Shown: positions 1-12,112 of the stretch, piece after piece | How positions within the stretch are numbered: the stretch's first letter is position 1 | How the letters are laid out: every line of letters begins with the position of its first letter | Assembly: GCA_003868215.1 (NCBI GenBank) | Contig: QWDQ01000002.1 | Span: forward strand, 310,001 to 374,000 | DNA from: Pseudophaeomoniella oleicola | Taxonomy: Eukaryota > Ascomycota > Eurotiomycetes > Phaeomoniellales > Phaeomoniellaceae | DNA length: 64,000 nucleotides | Reading direction: 5' to 3' | The notes under the pieces: model-generated | Told to the model about the DNA's origin: nothing | The model's database searches: none | The model's input: only the letters and a program-made list of their open reading frames with translations | Translations under genes and position numbers: made by a program

Positions 1-3000
1 AGGCCTGAGAGGAGAAGTTAGTGATCACAATGGTAAAGAAATTCTGTTGACGTACCTTTCGAAGATCAAGTCCATCATCGACGTTGATCTTGAATGGACC
101 GAACGAGACAACACGGATAAGTTCTGGTTTGATATTCGAGTCTTCGATCACAGGCGGCAGGAGTTGACCGAGTTCTGGAAGGACAAACTCTGTCTTGTTG
201 TGAATAGCAGAGTTAAGCGTTGTCACCGCTATACGTCGGTTGGAAATGTCAGAATCTCCAAGCATGGTTTTGAGGAACGGAATGATTGATGTCTTCAGCA
301 GATTGTTATAAGTATCGCTTGCATCAGCCAAAGTGTAGCGGAAGGCAGTTATAACGAGGCCCCGAACGACCGCATTGGAATCCTGGAGATAATTCTGTAG
401 TTGAGGGACGTATGTTGTTGGTTCAATCAGGGCCAGTTTGCCAATGCATTCTGCTCCAACAGCACGGCTGTCTTCAGAATCAGATGAGGCGAACAGCTTC
501 TTCCAAAGCTGATCTGCATAAGGTGCGACCTCGGAGGCGACGCTATCAGGGTGTTGAAGAAGTTCCTTCAAAGCGTGTAACAGAAGATAATCATTAGCGG
601 AAGACTCTCCAAGCTTGTCAAGTATCAATGGTAGGTATATCGTGATATTATTTGCGCCTGCACTGCCGAGCGCATTTGCTGCTGCCAAGCGCACCTTATC
701 GGATTCTGACCCCAATGCATTGAAGAATATGTCCGGCTGCACCGCTGATTTTGTGCCTGTGCGGAAAGCTATTTCACCCAAGACCGACAGCGCAAGGCAC
801 TGCCGTGAGACATCTTGGGTAGTCTTCAATTCGTTCAAAAAATCGGGGACCCCCACCCCAGCATTTGCACCTGCAAAGACAACAAGTGTGCCTATTGCTC
901 TTCCCACTACGTTGATGTCGCCTCCTATGCCGACACCTAGCAGAGCTTTCAGGACTTGCGCTCCCTGCCCGGCTTCTGCGACGATTTTGATCACCAGTAG
1001 GTATGCTTTGAGGGGTCCTCCAACAAGTGGAGTCATCGCCACACGCTCAAGAGCTTTGACAAGGTTTTCATCGACGATGGCCTCTGGGTCGGCGGGAATA
1101 ATCTTTGCAAGGATGACAAGAGCAGGTGTCAGGAGATGGAAATCGTTGACCGTGAGAAGAGGAATCAGAAGGTGAGAAAGATCCTTGATAGTGGATTGAT
1201 CAAATTGCTCCGCAGTAATGGGATTCAAGGCCAGAGCTCGCAAGGCGTCAAGGCAAGATCCACGCAGTGCTCTGTCAGCCTTACGCAGCTGTGAGCCGAG
1301 TTCGATTGATACTTCCCGAATCCATTCAGGAGCTATGCTATTCTGTGCCGAGGCAGTCTCAGCAACCAAAGTCACGGCCCGGGCACTAGAGAGACGTGTA
1401 GTTTCATTTCTCAGGCGGTCTGCAAGCACTTGTAATCCCTTGGAACGATTATCCGCTGACAAGAGCTTCGTAGTCGAAGTCCTTGATAATAGAACACCAA
1501 AAACCTGTATCGCACGATGGCGGACTTCCAGGTCTGCGTTGTTGTCAATGATACGATCCAAAACAACATCGTGTATGGTTTCGAGTTGCAAAGCTTGATC
1601 ATGGTCGGTCGTTGCCAGTCTCGGCGGAGTCAAAGACTTGATGATCGACTCAATTGCTGACAATGCTTCACCTGACACCTTGTAATTCCGATCACGCACC
1701 GTCGTGCTTATGTTTGGAATCAGAGCAATGACAAAGGGTAGAAGGACACTCGAGGCATTGGTTTCAGTCACTATTGTAACCAGAGATAGAGCTTCAATCT
1801 GTAAACTGGCTGTGGTCGCCGAGGACGAAGTAGTGGCAGTTGATGAAGACACGCCTGACGCAGATGGTTTGAGCGAATCAGCAACAAGGTCTTCGACATT
1901 TTGTAGAAAGTCCGCAAGTGCTCCGTTACGCAGAAGGGCAGTATTTTTCAGAAGGACGACTGCAGCCTGTTTTAGAGACAAGGTTGCAGTCTTCCAGAGC
2001 TTGCGCAAGTTGCTCACTATCCTTGGAAGCAGACCTGCGATGTCACTTTGGGCACCATCAGGAGGCGATGAAGGAACTATAGGAGGGCTAGCTGCCTTCG
2101 AATTGATCAGACCCTTCAGTTCGAAGTCCTCTAAACTTGCAGTACTTGATTGTCGACGTCGTTTACGGGACGGTACAGAGGTACTCGTGTCTCCATTTGT
2201 CTCGGTTCTAGTGACAACGGCAGCCTGCCCTGTTTTCTTGATCAGAGCAGTAAGCCCTGAGAGAATCTCAATTTTCACATTCTCTTCCCGCTCTTTGACA
2301 ATCCTTGCAATCAACACCGGTGCGATCTGGTGGTATAAAGACCGATCATCGAGAGCGGTTGACCCCGCAATAAGCGCGTAAATGACTTTCGCTGCACACC
2401 TTCGAATCTTCCAACTGATATCATCGACGTCACTAAAGTTCTCCTCTTCTTCGAAATCATCGTATTGATCATCATCTTCGGCCTCTTCCGTGACGCCATC
2501 ATCGCTGTCTCCATCTTGCGTACCACCCATAGCCTCATCGTCCGATTCTGCCACGTTTGGATCATACTTCATGTAGCGGAGAGCAGCCAGAACGGCGTCC
2601 CCAGCATAAGGATGCATTTCCTGGCCGCATGAGATGACCAGGCTCTCTAAAGCGAGAAGAGCAGTCTCCCGAAGCTCATCTACTTCAGTATCCTGCTCTC
2701 CCTCATCTGTCTCTTCAGCCATCTCTTCCATCTCCTGCTCGCCTATTGCACTGAGAACGAAAGGCGCTAGCGTCTTCAGGTAAGGCCCGATCTTTCGAGG
2801 AGCTGCTCGTGACAGTGAACCAATCGTAGCAATGAGATATCGACGGTGCTCTATTGTGAGATGTGATGCCTTAAAACTTTCTATGAGGGATGAGACAAAG
2901 CTGCTGAGTTGGCCATCACCGAAGTACGGTAGCAGGGAAGCTATTCCAGAGAGCGCCCTTTTCTTTGCTACCGAGCTCGCCTGAGGAGCTTCGATGATGT

Positions 3001-3693
3001 TCATGAGCATTTTGGACAAAGCAGATAATTCAGACTCTTGGAGCAGAGGACCATAGCATCTTCCTACCTCGATCAGCGTGTCAACTGCATCGGTACTGTA
3101 TCCGCCCTGAGCGTCTGCCTCAAGCAAACCTTTTGGTGGTTTACGAGGGGCATCTGAATGAGGCAGAACAATATCGCCGACCAGTCTCGGTATAAGTATC
3201 TTGCTAATCGCTTCGTACGAGTGTTGTGCTTCTTGGGTCGCTCCCGGCGTTATCGGTAGAGGTAGGTTGGATATCAAGGTTCGAAGAGCAGTGCCTGGTG
3301 CGTTATTCGACACGTCTGTGCCACCAGCCAGGGACACGGTGAGGTCTACCAGCTTATCGAGTAGCGGTGGGAGTACTTGCGCAGGGATTCGGGAGGCAAG
3401 TGGCCCCATGCTGTAGTGTTGTTAGTCACCCACTCAATTCAAGTTCGTGTTGATCCGTACCATTTGAGCGCCTGATTCTGTACCTCTCCATTCGGATCCT
3501 GCAATGACCTGAGAAGGCCGTCGACGATACGCGCGGCTATGTGGGAGTCACTGGACATATACATCGACGCCGGAGCTGAAAGGATTGCTGCCAGATCGCT
3601 CAACGACATAAATCGGATGTCAGGGTCAGCATCATTCAGTTTTGGCAACAGGCTGGTAAGCCCTTGATGGGCTGACTGGCGGTCTTTTGCCAT
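1..3693 (-). CDS. CAND1: CAND1 (cullin-associated NEDD8-dissociated protein, TIP120), 3' end cut by the window edge
   Basis: This HEAT-repeat protein binds un-neddylated cullin-RBX1 and exchanges F-box substrate receptors on SCF ubiquitin ligases in cytosol and nucleus. Exons read as 3693-3461, 3410-56 and 4-1 (continuing outside), with introns 3460-3411 and 55-5. The N-terminus has the family pattern DxDIRFMSLSDL followed by PNGEVQNQALKCMGPLAS, where K-C-M is created by the first splice. An acidic stretch leads into DISWKIRRCAAKVI and then KEREENVKIEILSGL, as in CAND1. Near the edge GPFKINVDDGLDLRKA matches the C-terminal TIP120 domain. About 1,197 codons are present, close to the 1,230 residues of human CAND1, so only the tail is missing. 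Family assignment is strong; the last exon is not seen. Confidence 0.93.
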
Positions 3694-4745
3694 GTTGAAC
3701 CTTTACGATTATGAAGGAGTTTGAGATCCCATGAATCCAGCGCACTTCTTCAAAGGCACGTGCGTAGTGTTGAAAGTGAAATGATACCACTGAGCTCTTA
3801 TTATTGCTAAAGGCGGAGAAGCCCTCAGGGTAGGTAACTGTTGCGACGAGTTCGTCTGGCCTCAGGAGCAACAGGGAGAAGGTGCAGAATCTGTTCCTTT
3901 CCCTGTATTATTAGATTGGTTCAAAATCAAAGATATTCCCAGTGTGTAAATCCGGGGGGCATTAAAGCGCCAAATAACAAATCCTGTCTCAATGGTGGTA
4001 CTGTCAGATATTTGGAGAAGTTACAAGCTACGAGCCCCTCATTGCTCAGTGAAGTGATGAGGTCCGCGTGGAAGAAACAGATCTCCAAATACTCTGTACA
4101 ATGGATTCTATTGTATTATATCGACGGTCAGATACGTCCAACAGCTCAGACTCACGAGTTCTGTCCTTCAAGCTCAACGTGTAGACACGGCGGCCCATTT
4201 GGTTCTCGTCTAAGCTAAATATCCCCTCTGGCTAGGTAAGCATAGGTATAGGTAGTGGTGAGATACCTTCTATTCAACGTCACTTTTGAAAACATCTTAC
4301 TCAGTTGATTACTACTACTGACGTCTTCGGCTATTACTAGAAGTAACTTACCCTACTACGTACCTAGCGAGCTAGGTAGGTTCCTTGTGGGTCAGTCCTC
4401 CAGGAGATACTTCCCGTCTACCGTTCGATCAGATACGACCGATACATGCTGAACATAGGTAGCCTTGGCAAATTTGAAGCACATTCACGTAAGGTCCTGT
4501 AAAATACGTATTGTAGTAGGTTGCCAACGGGTAAAGTTATGTCGTCAACCTGATCCAAGCTCCCTGTGTAGCGTAGTGTAGTAGTATTTCCCAACCCCGA
4601 AAAAGCTCCAATTCCGCCCATAGCTTCGCTTTTCTAATACTTTCGATTCCTGCAAGATTGTCTCACATCATATCACTGGCACCGTGGGATTCCATTATAG
4701 CCATCTCTCATTGCCCAATTCCGCCTCATATTTCTCACAGCCAAT
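3694..4745. promoter_or_regulatory. divergent intergenic region between CAND1 and the small mitochondrial gene
   Basis: About 1.05 kb without a supportable gene. It must contain both 5' leaders and promoters, because the flanking genes point away from each other. A TACCTAG/CTAGGTAGG inverted motif lies near 4360-4382, similar to the short palindromes that are common in the 17-25 kb block. No defined binding site was recognised. Confidence 0.5.
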
Positions 4746-5627
4746 ATGTCAATCAAAATGGCCCTACCAAGATCATCACTTTTGCGCAATGGCTTGAGGT
4801 CAAGCTTCCGCCCCAATGCCACTAGAGCTCAACCTCAGTCTTTCAGACAAGTGCTGCGCCGGGGATACGCAACGGAAGGCGATCATCACAAGAAAGGCAG
4901 CGATTTGCCATGGTAAGCACTTATATTGTTTACATCTCACAGCAGCATCCTCCTATGGATACCCTCGTTCTCCGGTAATGCGGAAAGTGTGAGACAATGT
5001 TCGCTGACGGAAACACGATCAGGGCCGTCGGATCAGTCATCTTCACTGTGCCAGCAGCAGGATGGCTCTTGTCAAATGGTCCCAAGGCTGAAGCACACCC
5101 AATCCCGACACAGCCAGGCACAAAGCAAGACGTGCCAAGTCCGGAGAAAAAAGGGAGAATGCAAGATCTAGAGAAGACGCAAGAGGAGCGAGAAGCCAAG
5201 GAGGAAGCGGAAGAGCAACCCAAGGAAGAGTCTGATGAAGAACAACCTGAGGAGGAGTCCGACAAGCCAAAGGACGAGAAAGTATCCTCGGCTGGAGGCC
5301 AGCCGAGCGATCAGGCAGACGAGGGGAAGAGAGAGGTGAGTTCCTGTTAGGCTCTAATGAGCACCCAATCCCTATTACCCATGTGCATCGAGTCCCTTTG
5401 GGGGCTAATGCCGAAGTCTCCATTTTCTTTGTTTTGGAAAGAGATCCAAGTTTTCACTTGCTAACTTGACCAAGTCCAATGATCCCGATTCAGGAGCACA
5501 AAATCCATTCTTGGACAGCGACGAAAAGAGTCACAAGGGCGAGGGAGTAAAGGAAACAGCCAAGATCCATGGCACAGTGGATTCCGACCGCCCTATCGGT
5601 GGACAAGGAGGCGAGAAGAAGGAGTGA
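4746..5627 (+). CDS. small conserved mitochondrial protein of unknown function
   Basis: I do not recognise a named family. Exons are 4746-4912, 5023-5335 and 5475-5627, giving 210 aa. The first 45 residues are rich in Arg, Ser and Ala without acidic residues and end RRGYATEG, a typical mitochondrial presequence with an R-2/R-3 style cleavage site. A short hydrophobic stretch (about residues 57-73, WAVGSVIFTVPAAGWLLS) follows, possibly one inner-membrane segment. A Glu/Lys/Pro-rich acidic middle and a tail of the form NPFLDSDEKSHKGEGVKETAKI follow. The third exon uses an AAG acceptor eight bases after a GCTAAC branch site; this choice keeps the frame, whereas the nearby CAG does not. Mitochondrial targeting is inference. 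Confidence 0.72.
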
Positions 5628-6365
5628 GGATGGTGATGTTTGCAGTATCATCTCATAACATCTCGAGGTCGCCCGCGAAAAGAGGCACGATTCCAAGTCA
5701 CTCGGGGAAGGCGTCTTTTGATTGTAGCTTTTCTTCGGGACCGTGAGAGAATCGTCTGCGGATGATCAGACTCGGGGCATTCAGTGCACTGTATCATAAT
5801 CCACATGCATATGTATATGATTGTTTTCCTTTCTCGGACTGTCAGGTCCAGTACTTGAAGTGTCTACTATGTACCTGATTCTACTTCTGCAAAGCCGCCA
5901 CTATGATTGGCTTACGCAGGATCAGTACGAAATTGAAAGGTGATGAGCATCTTAGGGAAGTGAATCCAACGTCAGCTTCTCGGGCATCCAGGTTGCCGTG
6001 ATCCTAGGAATGAGATGGAAGATACCTTTCGTGCCTTATATACCTCTCTCGAAAGGAGACAGCCCGTCAAGGAGTAATTTGACTTGGATGGTTAGGACGG
6101 GGTCTTCCTTGTCGCCATCAATCGTACCTGGTTAGAAGTCGAGCGATTCGGGAACTGCGATCTTCGTGCTTTTTCCTATCTCGGACGCGGAAACTAGCCG
6201 CGCTGCCTTAGCAAAAAAGTTTCACAACAGATGCGATTAGATCCGGTGTTTCTGGCTTCCTTTCACAATCCAACCTGATGTTCCCAATTGAAAATATACC
6301 TCTGAGTGATTGAGTCCTGTTCGATCAACAATTCTCTCGACTTCATCCTTCAAAACTAATATACA
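5628..6365. other. intergenic: 3' flank of the mitochondrial gene and 5' flank of ceramide synthase
   Basis: The 738 bp between two genes in the same direction contain no open frame with protein-like features. The last 200 bases presumably hold the ceramide synthase promoter and leader. No clear TATA box or binding site was recognised. Confidence 0.5.
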
Positions 6366-7792
6366 ATGGCTCGTCCGCGGAGGAAATCCAGTAATCTGGG
6401 AGGCGATCCGCGGGGAGACACCTCGGCGCCAGCCATGGCCACTATGGGCTATGACACCTCGTCATATGGTTCGGTATGTTGCGCATGCCGCTACAGTTGC
6501 GCTTCTGCTGACGACCATTCGATTACTAGGGAACAGAGAAGCACAACAAGTCCCATTCGAAAAGGAAAGCCAGATCGTTCCTTCGGAGGTGGAAGCAAAT
6601 TTCGCTGAAGCATACATGGTCAATGCCTCTGTTGATCGTCAGCATCATCCTCAGTCTATACGCAATCAATCCGACCGAGTCAAACCCTCTTCATAGCGCT
6701 ATTTTCCTCTCGTACCCGTTAGGCCCTGATCATCCAGGCGGACCACAGATATACGGCAAGGGAAAGAAAGATATCGCCTTTGTCGCTTTTTACACAATCG
6801 TTCTGAGCTTTACAAGGGAATTTTTGATGCAAAGATTCATTCGTCCATTCGGCATCAGATCTGGTATCAGAGGGAAAGCAAAACTGGCTCGATTTATGGA
6901 ACAAGTCTATACGGCTCTCTATTTCGCAGTGTTTGGTCCGTTCGGTCTATATGTTATGTACCGAAGTCCGCTGTGGTATTTCAAGACAACCCCAATGTTC
7001 GAGGGTTTTCCTCATAGAACGCATGAAATCTTGTTTAAAGCATACTACCTACTCCAAGCGAGCTACTGGAGTCAGCAGGCCATTGTTCTAATGTTACAAT
7101 TAGAAAAGCCAAGGAAGGATTTCAAGGAACTCGTTGGACATCACATCATCACTCTTGCGCTGATCGCTCTCAGCTATCGCTTCCACTTTACCCATATGGG
7201 GCTTGCTGTATACATCACTCACGACATCAGTGATTTCTTCCTTGCCGTAAGCATTGTTATCTGTCGTCGCTCGACATGGCTAATTTGATGATAGACTTCC
7301 AAGACTCTTAACTACTTGGACTCCCCCATTGTTGGGCCTTATTTTGGAATGTTTGCTTTTGTCTGGATCTATCTCCGTCATTACATCAACTTGCAAATTT
7401 TGTGGGCGACACTGACCGAATTCCGTACCGTTGGTCCCTACGAACTGAATTGGGAGACTCAACAATACAAATGCTGGATCTCACAAATCATTACCTTCTC
7501 GCTTCTGGCGAGCCTTCAAGCTGTAAACCTCTTCTGGCTCTATCTGATCTTCAGAATTGCAAAAAACTACGTCTTTACTTCCGTCGCGGTCGACGAACGC
7601 AGCGACAATGAAGATGACGAAGAGGAAGAAGAAGAGGAGCAACAGATCAACGAGAAGACGGCTCACAAAAAACTCGAAGAAGACCGACACATGCCAACCG
7701 ACAATCCTGTTCTATTAGTCAATGGAGGACTTATGGACGTTAATGAGGCTATCGCCGACCCTGACGGCATCAAGCAAAGGAAGAAGAAATGA
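6366..7792 (+). CDS. LAG1: ceramide synthase (Lag1/Lac1 family, TLC domain)
   Basis: Acyl-CoA-dependent sphingosine N-acyltransferase of the ER membrane, joining a fatty acyl-CoA to a sphingoid base. Exons are 6366-6473, 6530-7246 and 7295-7792, giving 440 aa, within the usual size of fungal Lag1 proteins. A basic N-terminus (about 1-65) precedes the first membrane segment, [14 protein letters not shown]. The TLC domain carries the Lag1 motif: the conserved His pair in [12 protein letters not shown] (about residues 240-241) and [18 protein letters not shown], whose A-T joint is formed by the second splice. Several further hydrophobic segments follow. The tail has a run of acidic residues and ends KQRKKK, a lysine-rich end that could act in ER retention. 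Fungi often have two paralogues; I cannot tell Lag1 from Lac1 here. Confidence 0.95.
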
Positions 7793-10700
7793 AGCCTTCC
7801 TTTACGCGTACATGGCGGGCGTTTACGAAAATTAACCCCCACAAAACTGCGAAGCATGCTGGAACTGCTTCTTTGAGCGACTTAACTTGACATTTTCAAC
7901 GGTTTCTACTTGTCGCGACCTTCGCCTTCGTTACGTTACGATTTGTAATTTTTCGCTTCTTGTTCCTGTGGGTCTTTTATGCATCGGGATTGTCCTCCTA
8001 ATTGTGTTGTTGGGCATAATTCCCTTCGTCTTTGTGTAGCATCAGTTGTAAACCGTTTCCAGGATTCGACTTTTCGAGCTGATTCCAAGTATGTACCTAA
8101 TGTCAATGTTAACATGTCAATAGCATATAGAACATTCGACTGATACGTCTAAGCGTGTGATACGAAATGCTCCATCTCCTTTCCCAGATTCTTATCCTCC
8201 AGAATCCTCTTCCAAACCACCGCACAAATCCATCTCTTCCGACTCAAGATCAAGCACCATCTTCACAGCAACGAGGAGTCATCCAATGAATTAGCCAGAT
8301 CTAAGAACGACAAGAGATCGGGAAAGTTGTATTTTCTGTTTTGCACCTTCAACGTGTCGTGTCCCGAGTTCTTCTACTACTACCGCCCTGCCGCCCCGCC
8401 GTCCCCGGCCCCTGAAAACTTGCATGATTGGGAAAGGTAGTGCGCCGTAATGTACTCATTATAATCATCGTAATTACGGTATAAAGGATCAAATATAGGT
8501 ATTTATCTCCCTCAAAACGATCAATCCTTCCCATTTCTTTTGGATATTTGGGCAAGGCAAGCAATCATTGCTGCAGACGAAATCTTTTATTTCTATTGGG
8601 AACTAAATTGTATTCTGCCTAAATTCCAGGCCCTTTACTCACTGTTTGATTCGTTTGGTGTTTTGTGACAGGAGCAATCAATGAATGGCAGCAAACCCTC
8701 CTCGCATTGCAATAATACGTCGAGAGGTGTCCATACCGGGGTCATTGTCTGTCTGTCAGAGAATGATCTTAGTGCGTTGCTTTGCTTCTTCAACGCCCGT
8801 TGGGGTCAGGTACCTATGCAATGATCTCTTGCGTTTGTTTGATTAACATGCTGTCTGAGCTTGTTAAGTAAAGGGAGTGCAGGGGAAATCCTGGAGAGTG
8901 GAGGGGTCTGTACACATTGCGTGAGTGGCAGATCTTCTATGTAGATCCCTCTTCTCTACTTCACACACATTGATATTCCGAAGATGATGTCTTCCATTCC
9001 TGTCGTAGCCGCTCGCTTACCGTGAGTGGCATGATGAACTGTAGTCTTCACGTACGTACTTTGGCAAATCACGGCTGTGCAACATTCATCGGTTGAGATA
9101 TTAGTGAGTGCATGAGGTCAAACAGCATGTACAACGCAACGACGGAACTACAACAATATGCACTTCTTCGATGTATCGCAACTGCTCAAGTCACTAGGAG
9201 TTCCAAGCCCCACTCAGCAAGGGAAGAGATAAGTATAAGTATCTGGATCTCCCTCCGTATATGATCTTTCATTTCTCAAGCTTCTCAGTACTCTTCTCGT
9301 TCTCTTTTTGTTATATAGGAGCAGCTTGGGATGGGGCGGATGATGCAAGGTCTGCTTGTCATGAGCTGCCTTGCGCTGTCTTGGTTCTTCACCATGCTCA
9401 TTTGACAATCCCAGACTCAGCATCGCTCTTTGCGATGCACAACACACGTCCTCTTTTACAAGGCGTTTTGTGTACGCAAGCTCGCTTTCCAGAAGGATGT
9501 TGGATGTTTGACATGTCGCCTGCGCCTTCCTCCCGTTGCCTGTCTTGGTGCCTCTCTGTCATGACTTGAGGGGTTATTCATGTGTTGTTTGATTTTGATA
9601 TCCGGCATATCTCTGCAAAAGCGACATTACAGACCGCACTTTTCTACCCGGGCTCTTCTGCCGCATCGCACCCATAGGGGTTGGAGCTGAGTAGAGCTCC
9701 TCTCCTTGTTTGTCCTCTCTCCGGAGTCCAATGGTGCCTGTGAACGCCCCTTTCAACAGCTTCAGCCTCGCTATGTGTTCATCAGAAGAAGGCAGTCACT
9801 GAAATCCTCAGTCCTGCTACCGATAAGTAGCTACTTCGAGAGGTGGGAGCCCCAGGATGGCACCTGATGCTTCTGCTGCAAACTGACGCTGGTGAGGCTT
9901 GCCTGCACCCATGATAGATCCTTGGGAACATGCTAATTTTTCGCAGCCCTGGTAGACGGTACAGGAAATCTGCGAATTTTGAACTGGCACGCAATGCTCC
10001 TGCCGGATTCACTTGCGCTCGAGGATCAATAGGTAGCGGCAAAACTTCTATCATCAAGGAAGTCAGCAAACGTTCCCTTCGAGCCAACGGAGGGCACAAG
10101 GTGATCATAGCTTCGTCGTCATACCAAAGCGTCAACCAACTGGCTTCAGACACCGACGACGTCATTAACGGAATTCTCGCGACCATTCAGAGCGTTGATC
10201 GCCTTCACACTACCGCTGCTGAACCGTCTGCGTCAAAGGGACGCCCGAGATGATCAAGCCATGGTGTCACGGCTCCGTGACAGGCATCAAAGCTCCTGCC
10301 AGAGTGCGCAACGTATGGCCGTAAAGGTCACTCGACGGAAGAATGCCGGGCAAAGAGATGAAGCTCATACCATAACCGGAGCCAGAAAGGGTCCTTTTAT
10401 TGAGGGAGTTGTGTCCCTAATTCACTCTGGACGGTCCTCAGGTCGCGAATCCATTGAGCCGTGATGCATCTCAGCTTATTGCACACCTTGCATCTCCAAA
10501 GGTACTAGCAGAAACCAAATCCCCGGCGTCTGTTACAGCTGCGGAGGACGCCATCAAGTCGAGGGTATACACGAATGTCACGACGCTGAGAGTGAAGACT
10601 GCGTAGCGAAAGTGTCACCAGCTTGAGATGTCTTGAGCTGATTGCAAGAAAATTCTATGACTGCTATTATCATATCACCAGCTGCACTATGCACGCAGAC

Positions 10701-11244
10701 GGTAGGAAACCCAGAATGGGCAGACTGTCGGCATCATGCGGCGCACAGTGAAGTCCTTGTCCAGGGTAGCATCAGGGTCTCAGGACTGCAGTGTAACGGA
10801 GAAATACCTCTTGGTAGTGAGGGGGGGGAACTTCAAATAGATAGCTAAATCTACCGAGCAAGAGATGGAAACAAAGCTATTACTTGATCATCATAGCAAT
10901 GACAATATAATCCATCGATCGATTTCATATGATAATCACTGTTCATAATCAGCGTTGATGTGCATACCTCATAAAAGCGTGCGGTCGTCAGCAATAGGAG
11001 GTTGCTTTTTGTGGGGAACTCCCGCGGAGGTTCTGCCGTACTGGACTGTAATTGTTACTGTAGGTGATTACTGTATCTGTAGCTCCGGTCATAACCCACC
11101 ACATCGTCTCGCATCACTCACAACACTACCACGCACCTATATGGGGCGCATATTTAGGCACTCGAGAATCTACTACACGAGTTGGCCTTAGTGCAGCACA
11201 AGGTACAGGTGTGAGGAACACTTTGAAAAGAACTGCAACTGAAA
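7793..11244. other. 3.4 kb intergenic region with one decayed helicase fragment
   Basis: Apart from the P-loop fragment at 9930-10253, I see no supportable gene. Open frames on both strands around 9214-9570 and 9782-10186 lack protein-like composition or recognisable motifs, and several start only from non-ATG codons. The first few hundred bases are presumably the ceramide synthase 3' UTR. The last 250 before 11245 should contain the Trs31 promoter. Confidence 0.5.
9930..10253 (+). pseudogene. fragment resembling the motif I/Ia region of a superfamily 1 helicase
   Basis: The frame has a Walker A-like string, RGSIGSGKTSIIKEV. About 20 residues later comes GHKVIIASSSYQSVNQLA, which has the spacing and shape of helicase motif Ia in UPF1-like SF1 helicases (family pattern: GPPGTGKT..., then KVLVCAPSNxAVDNLA). 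The frame ends 30 residues further on with no DExx box, and no other helicase motif was found in nearby frames. It therefore looks like a decayed gene piece rather than a complete gene. The resemblance is by eye and moderate; a chance P-loop match cannot be excluded. Confidence 0.35.
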
Positions 11245-12112
11245 ATGACGACCCCAACCACGTCCTATCCCTCTCCATTCGGTGGACTAAGCTCACGCCC
11301 AGCTTCGCAACAAGTCACTGGAGGACCGACGGGTCTCCGTGTTCCCTCAAATAGAAAGACCATATACGACAGAAACTTGAATAGAAGTCGAAATGCCGAG
11401 CTCAGCCGAGCCTCTTTTGCCTACCTCTTCTCGGAAATGGTATCATATGCACAGAAAAGAGAGAAGAGTATACAAGACTTAGAGAAGAGGTACGTCGGGA
11501 AGAGATGTAGCTCTAGCGGGCTACAACATGGTGACGCCAGCCATTGAGCCACCGCAATACTTCACAGTTTTCCCTTTCTGTGCAGTATCAAGGGTACCGT
11601 AGCTGACATGATCCCCCGCCAGGTTAAACGCTCAAGGATATCCCCTCGGCCATCGCCTTCTTGATCTCCTTCTTTACCGCGCTCTTCCCATTTCCACCTC
11701 AAGCAGCTCTACATCATCCTCGTCAATCTCCTCTCTTGCTCCATCGACCCGACCTACTCGTCTACTCCCACTGTTAACCCTTCTAACTCGAACTCTCTGG
11801 CCCGTCCTCTTTTCCCGTCCAGCATCTTCACTCGAACAATCAACCACCAACCCCTTGGAATATATGATCATCGACAATGAACCCTTAGTCAATACCTACA
11901 TCAGCGTCCCGAAAGAGATGAACCAATTAAACTGTGCGGCATGGGTCGCTGGAATTGTGGAGGGAGTTTGTGACGCAACTGGAATGCATGCAGACGTGAG
12001 TGCGCATAATTTGGGGACAGATATGTGGCCAGGTAGGACCGTGTTTCTTGTGAAGTTCAGAGAGGAGACAGGAGCAAGGGAAAAGGAGTTGGACAGGCTG
12101 GGTGTGAAGTGA
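11245..12112 (+). CDS. TRS31: TRAPP complex subunit Trs31 (TRAPPC5)
   Basis: Core subunit of the TRAPP tethering complexes, which act as exchange factors for Ypt1/Rab GTPases in ER-Golgi and Golgi traffic. Exons are 11245-11489 and 11623-12112, giving 244 aa. The N-terminus has the Trs31 signature KTIYDRNLNRSRNAELSRASFAYLFSEMV. After the splice it continues LNAQGYPLGHRLLDLLLYR. A Ser/Thr-rich linker follows, then YMIIDNEPLVNTYISVPKE and NCAAWVAGIVEGV, as in the TRAPP fold that binds neighbouring subunits. It ends with MWPGRTVFLVKF, also typical of the family. The 133 nt intron is long for this window. Identification is secure. Confidence 0.95.

Noticed and set aside
615-1175. 186-codon open frame on the plus strand
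   Set aside because: Lies antisense to the CAND1 exon, whose translation matches a known family; the plus-strand translation is low-complexity and unlike any family.
5336-5493. CAG acceptor at 5493 for intron 2 of the mitochondrial gene
   Set aside because: It shifts the frame and gives an early stop; the AAG acceptor at 5474, just after a GCTAAC branch site, keeps the frame.
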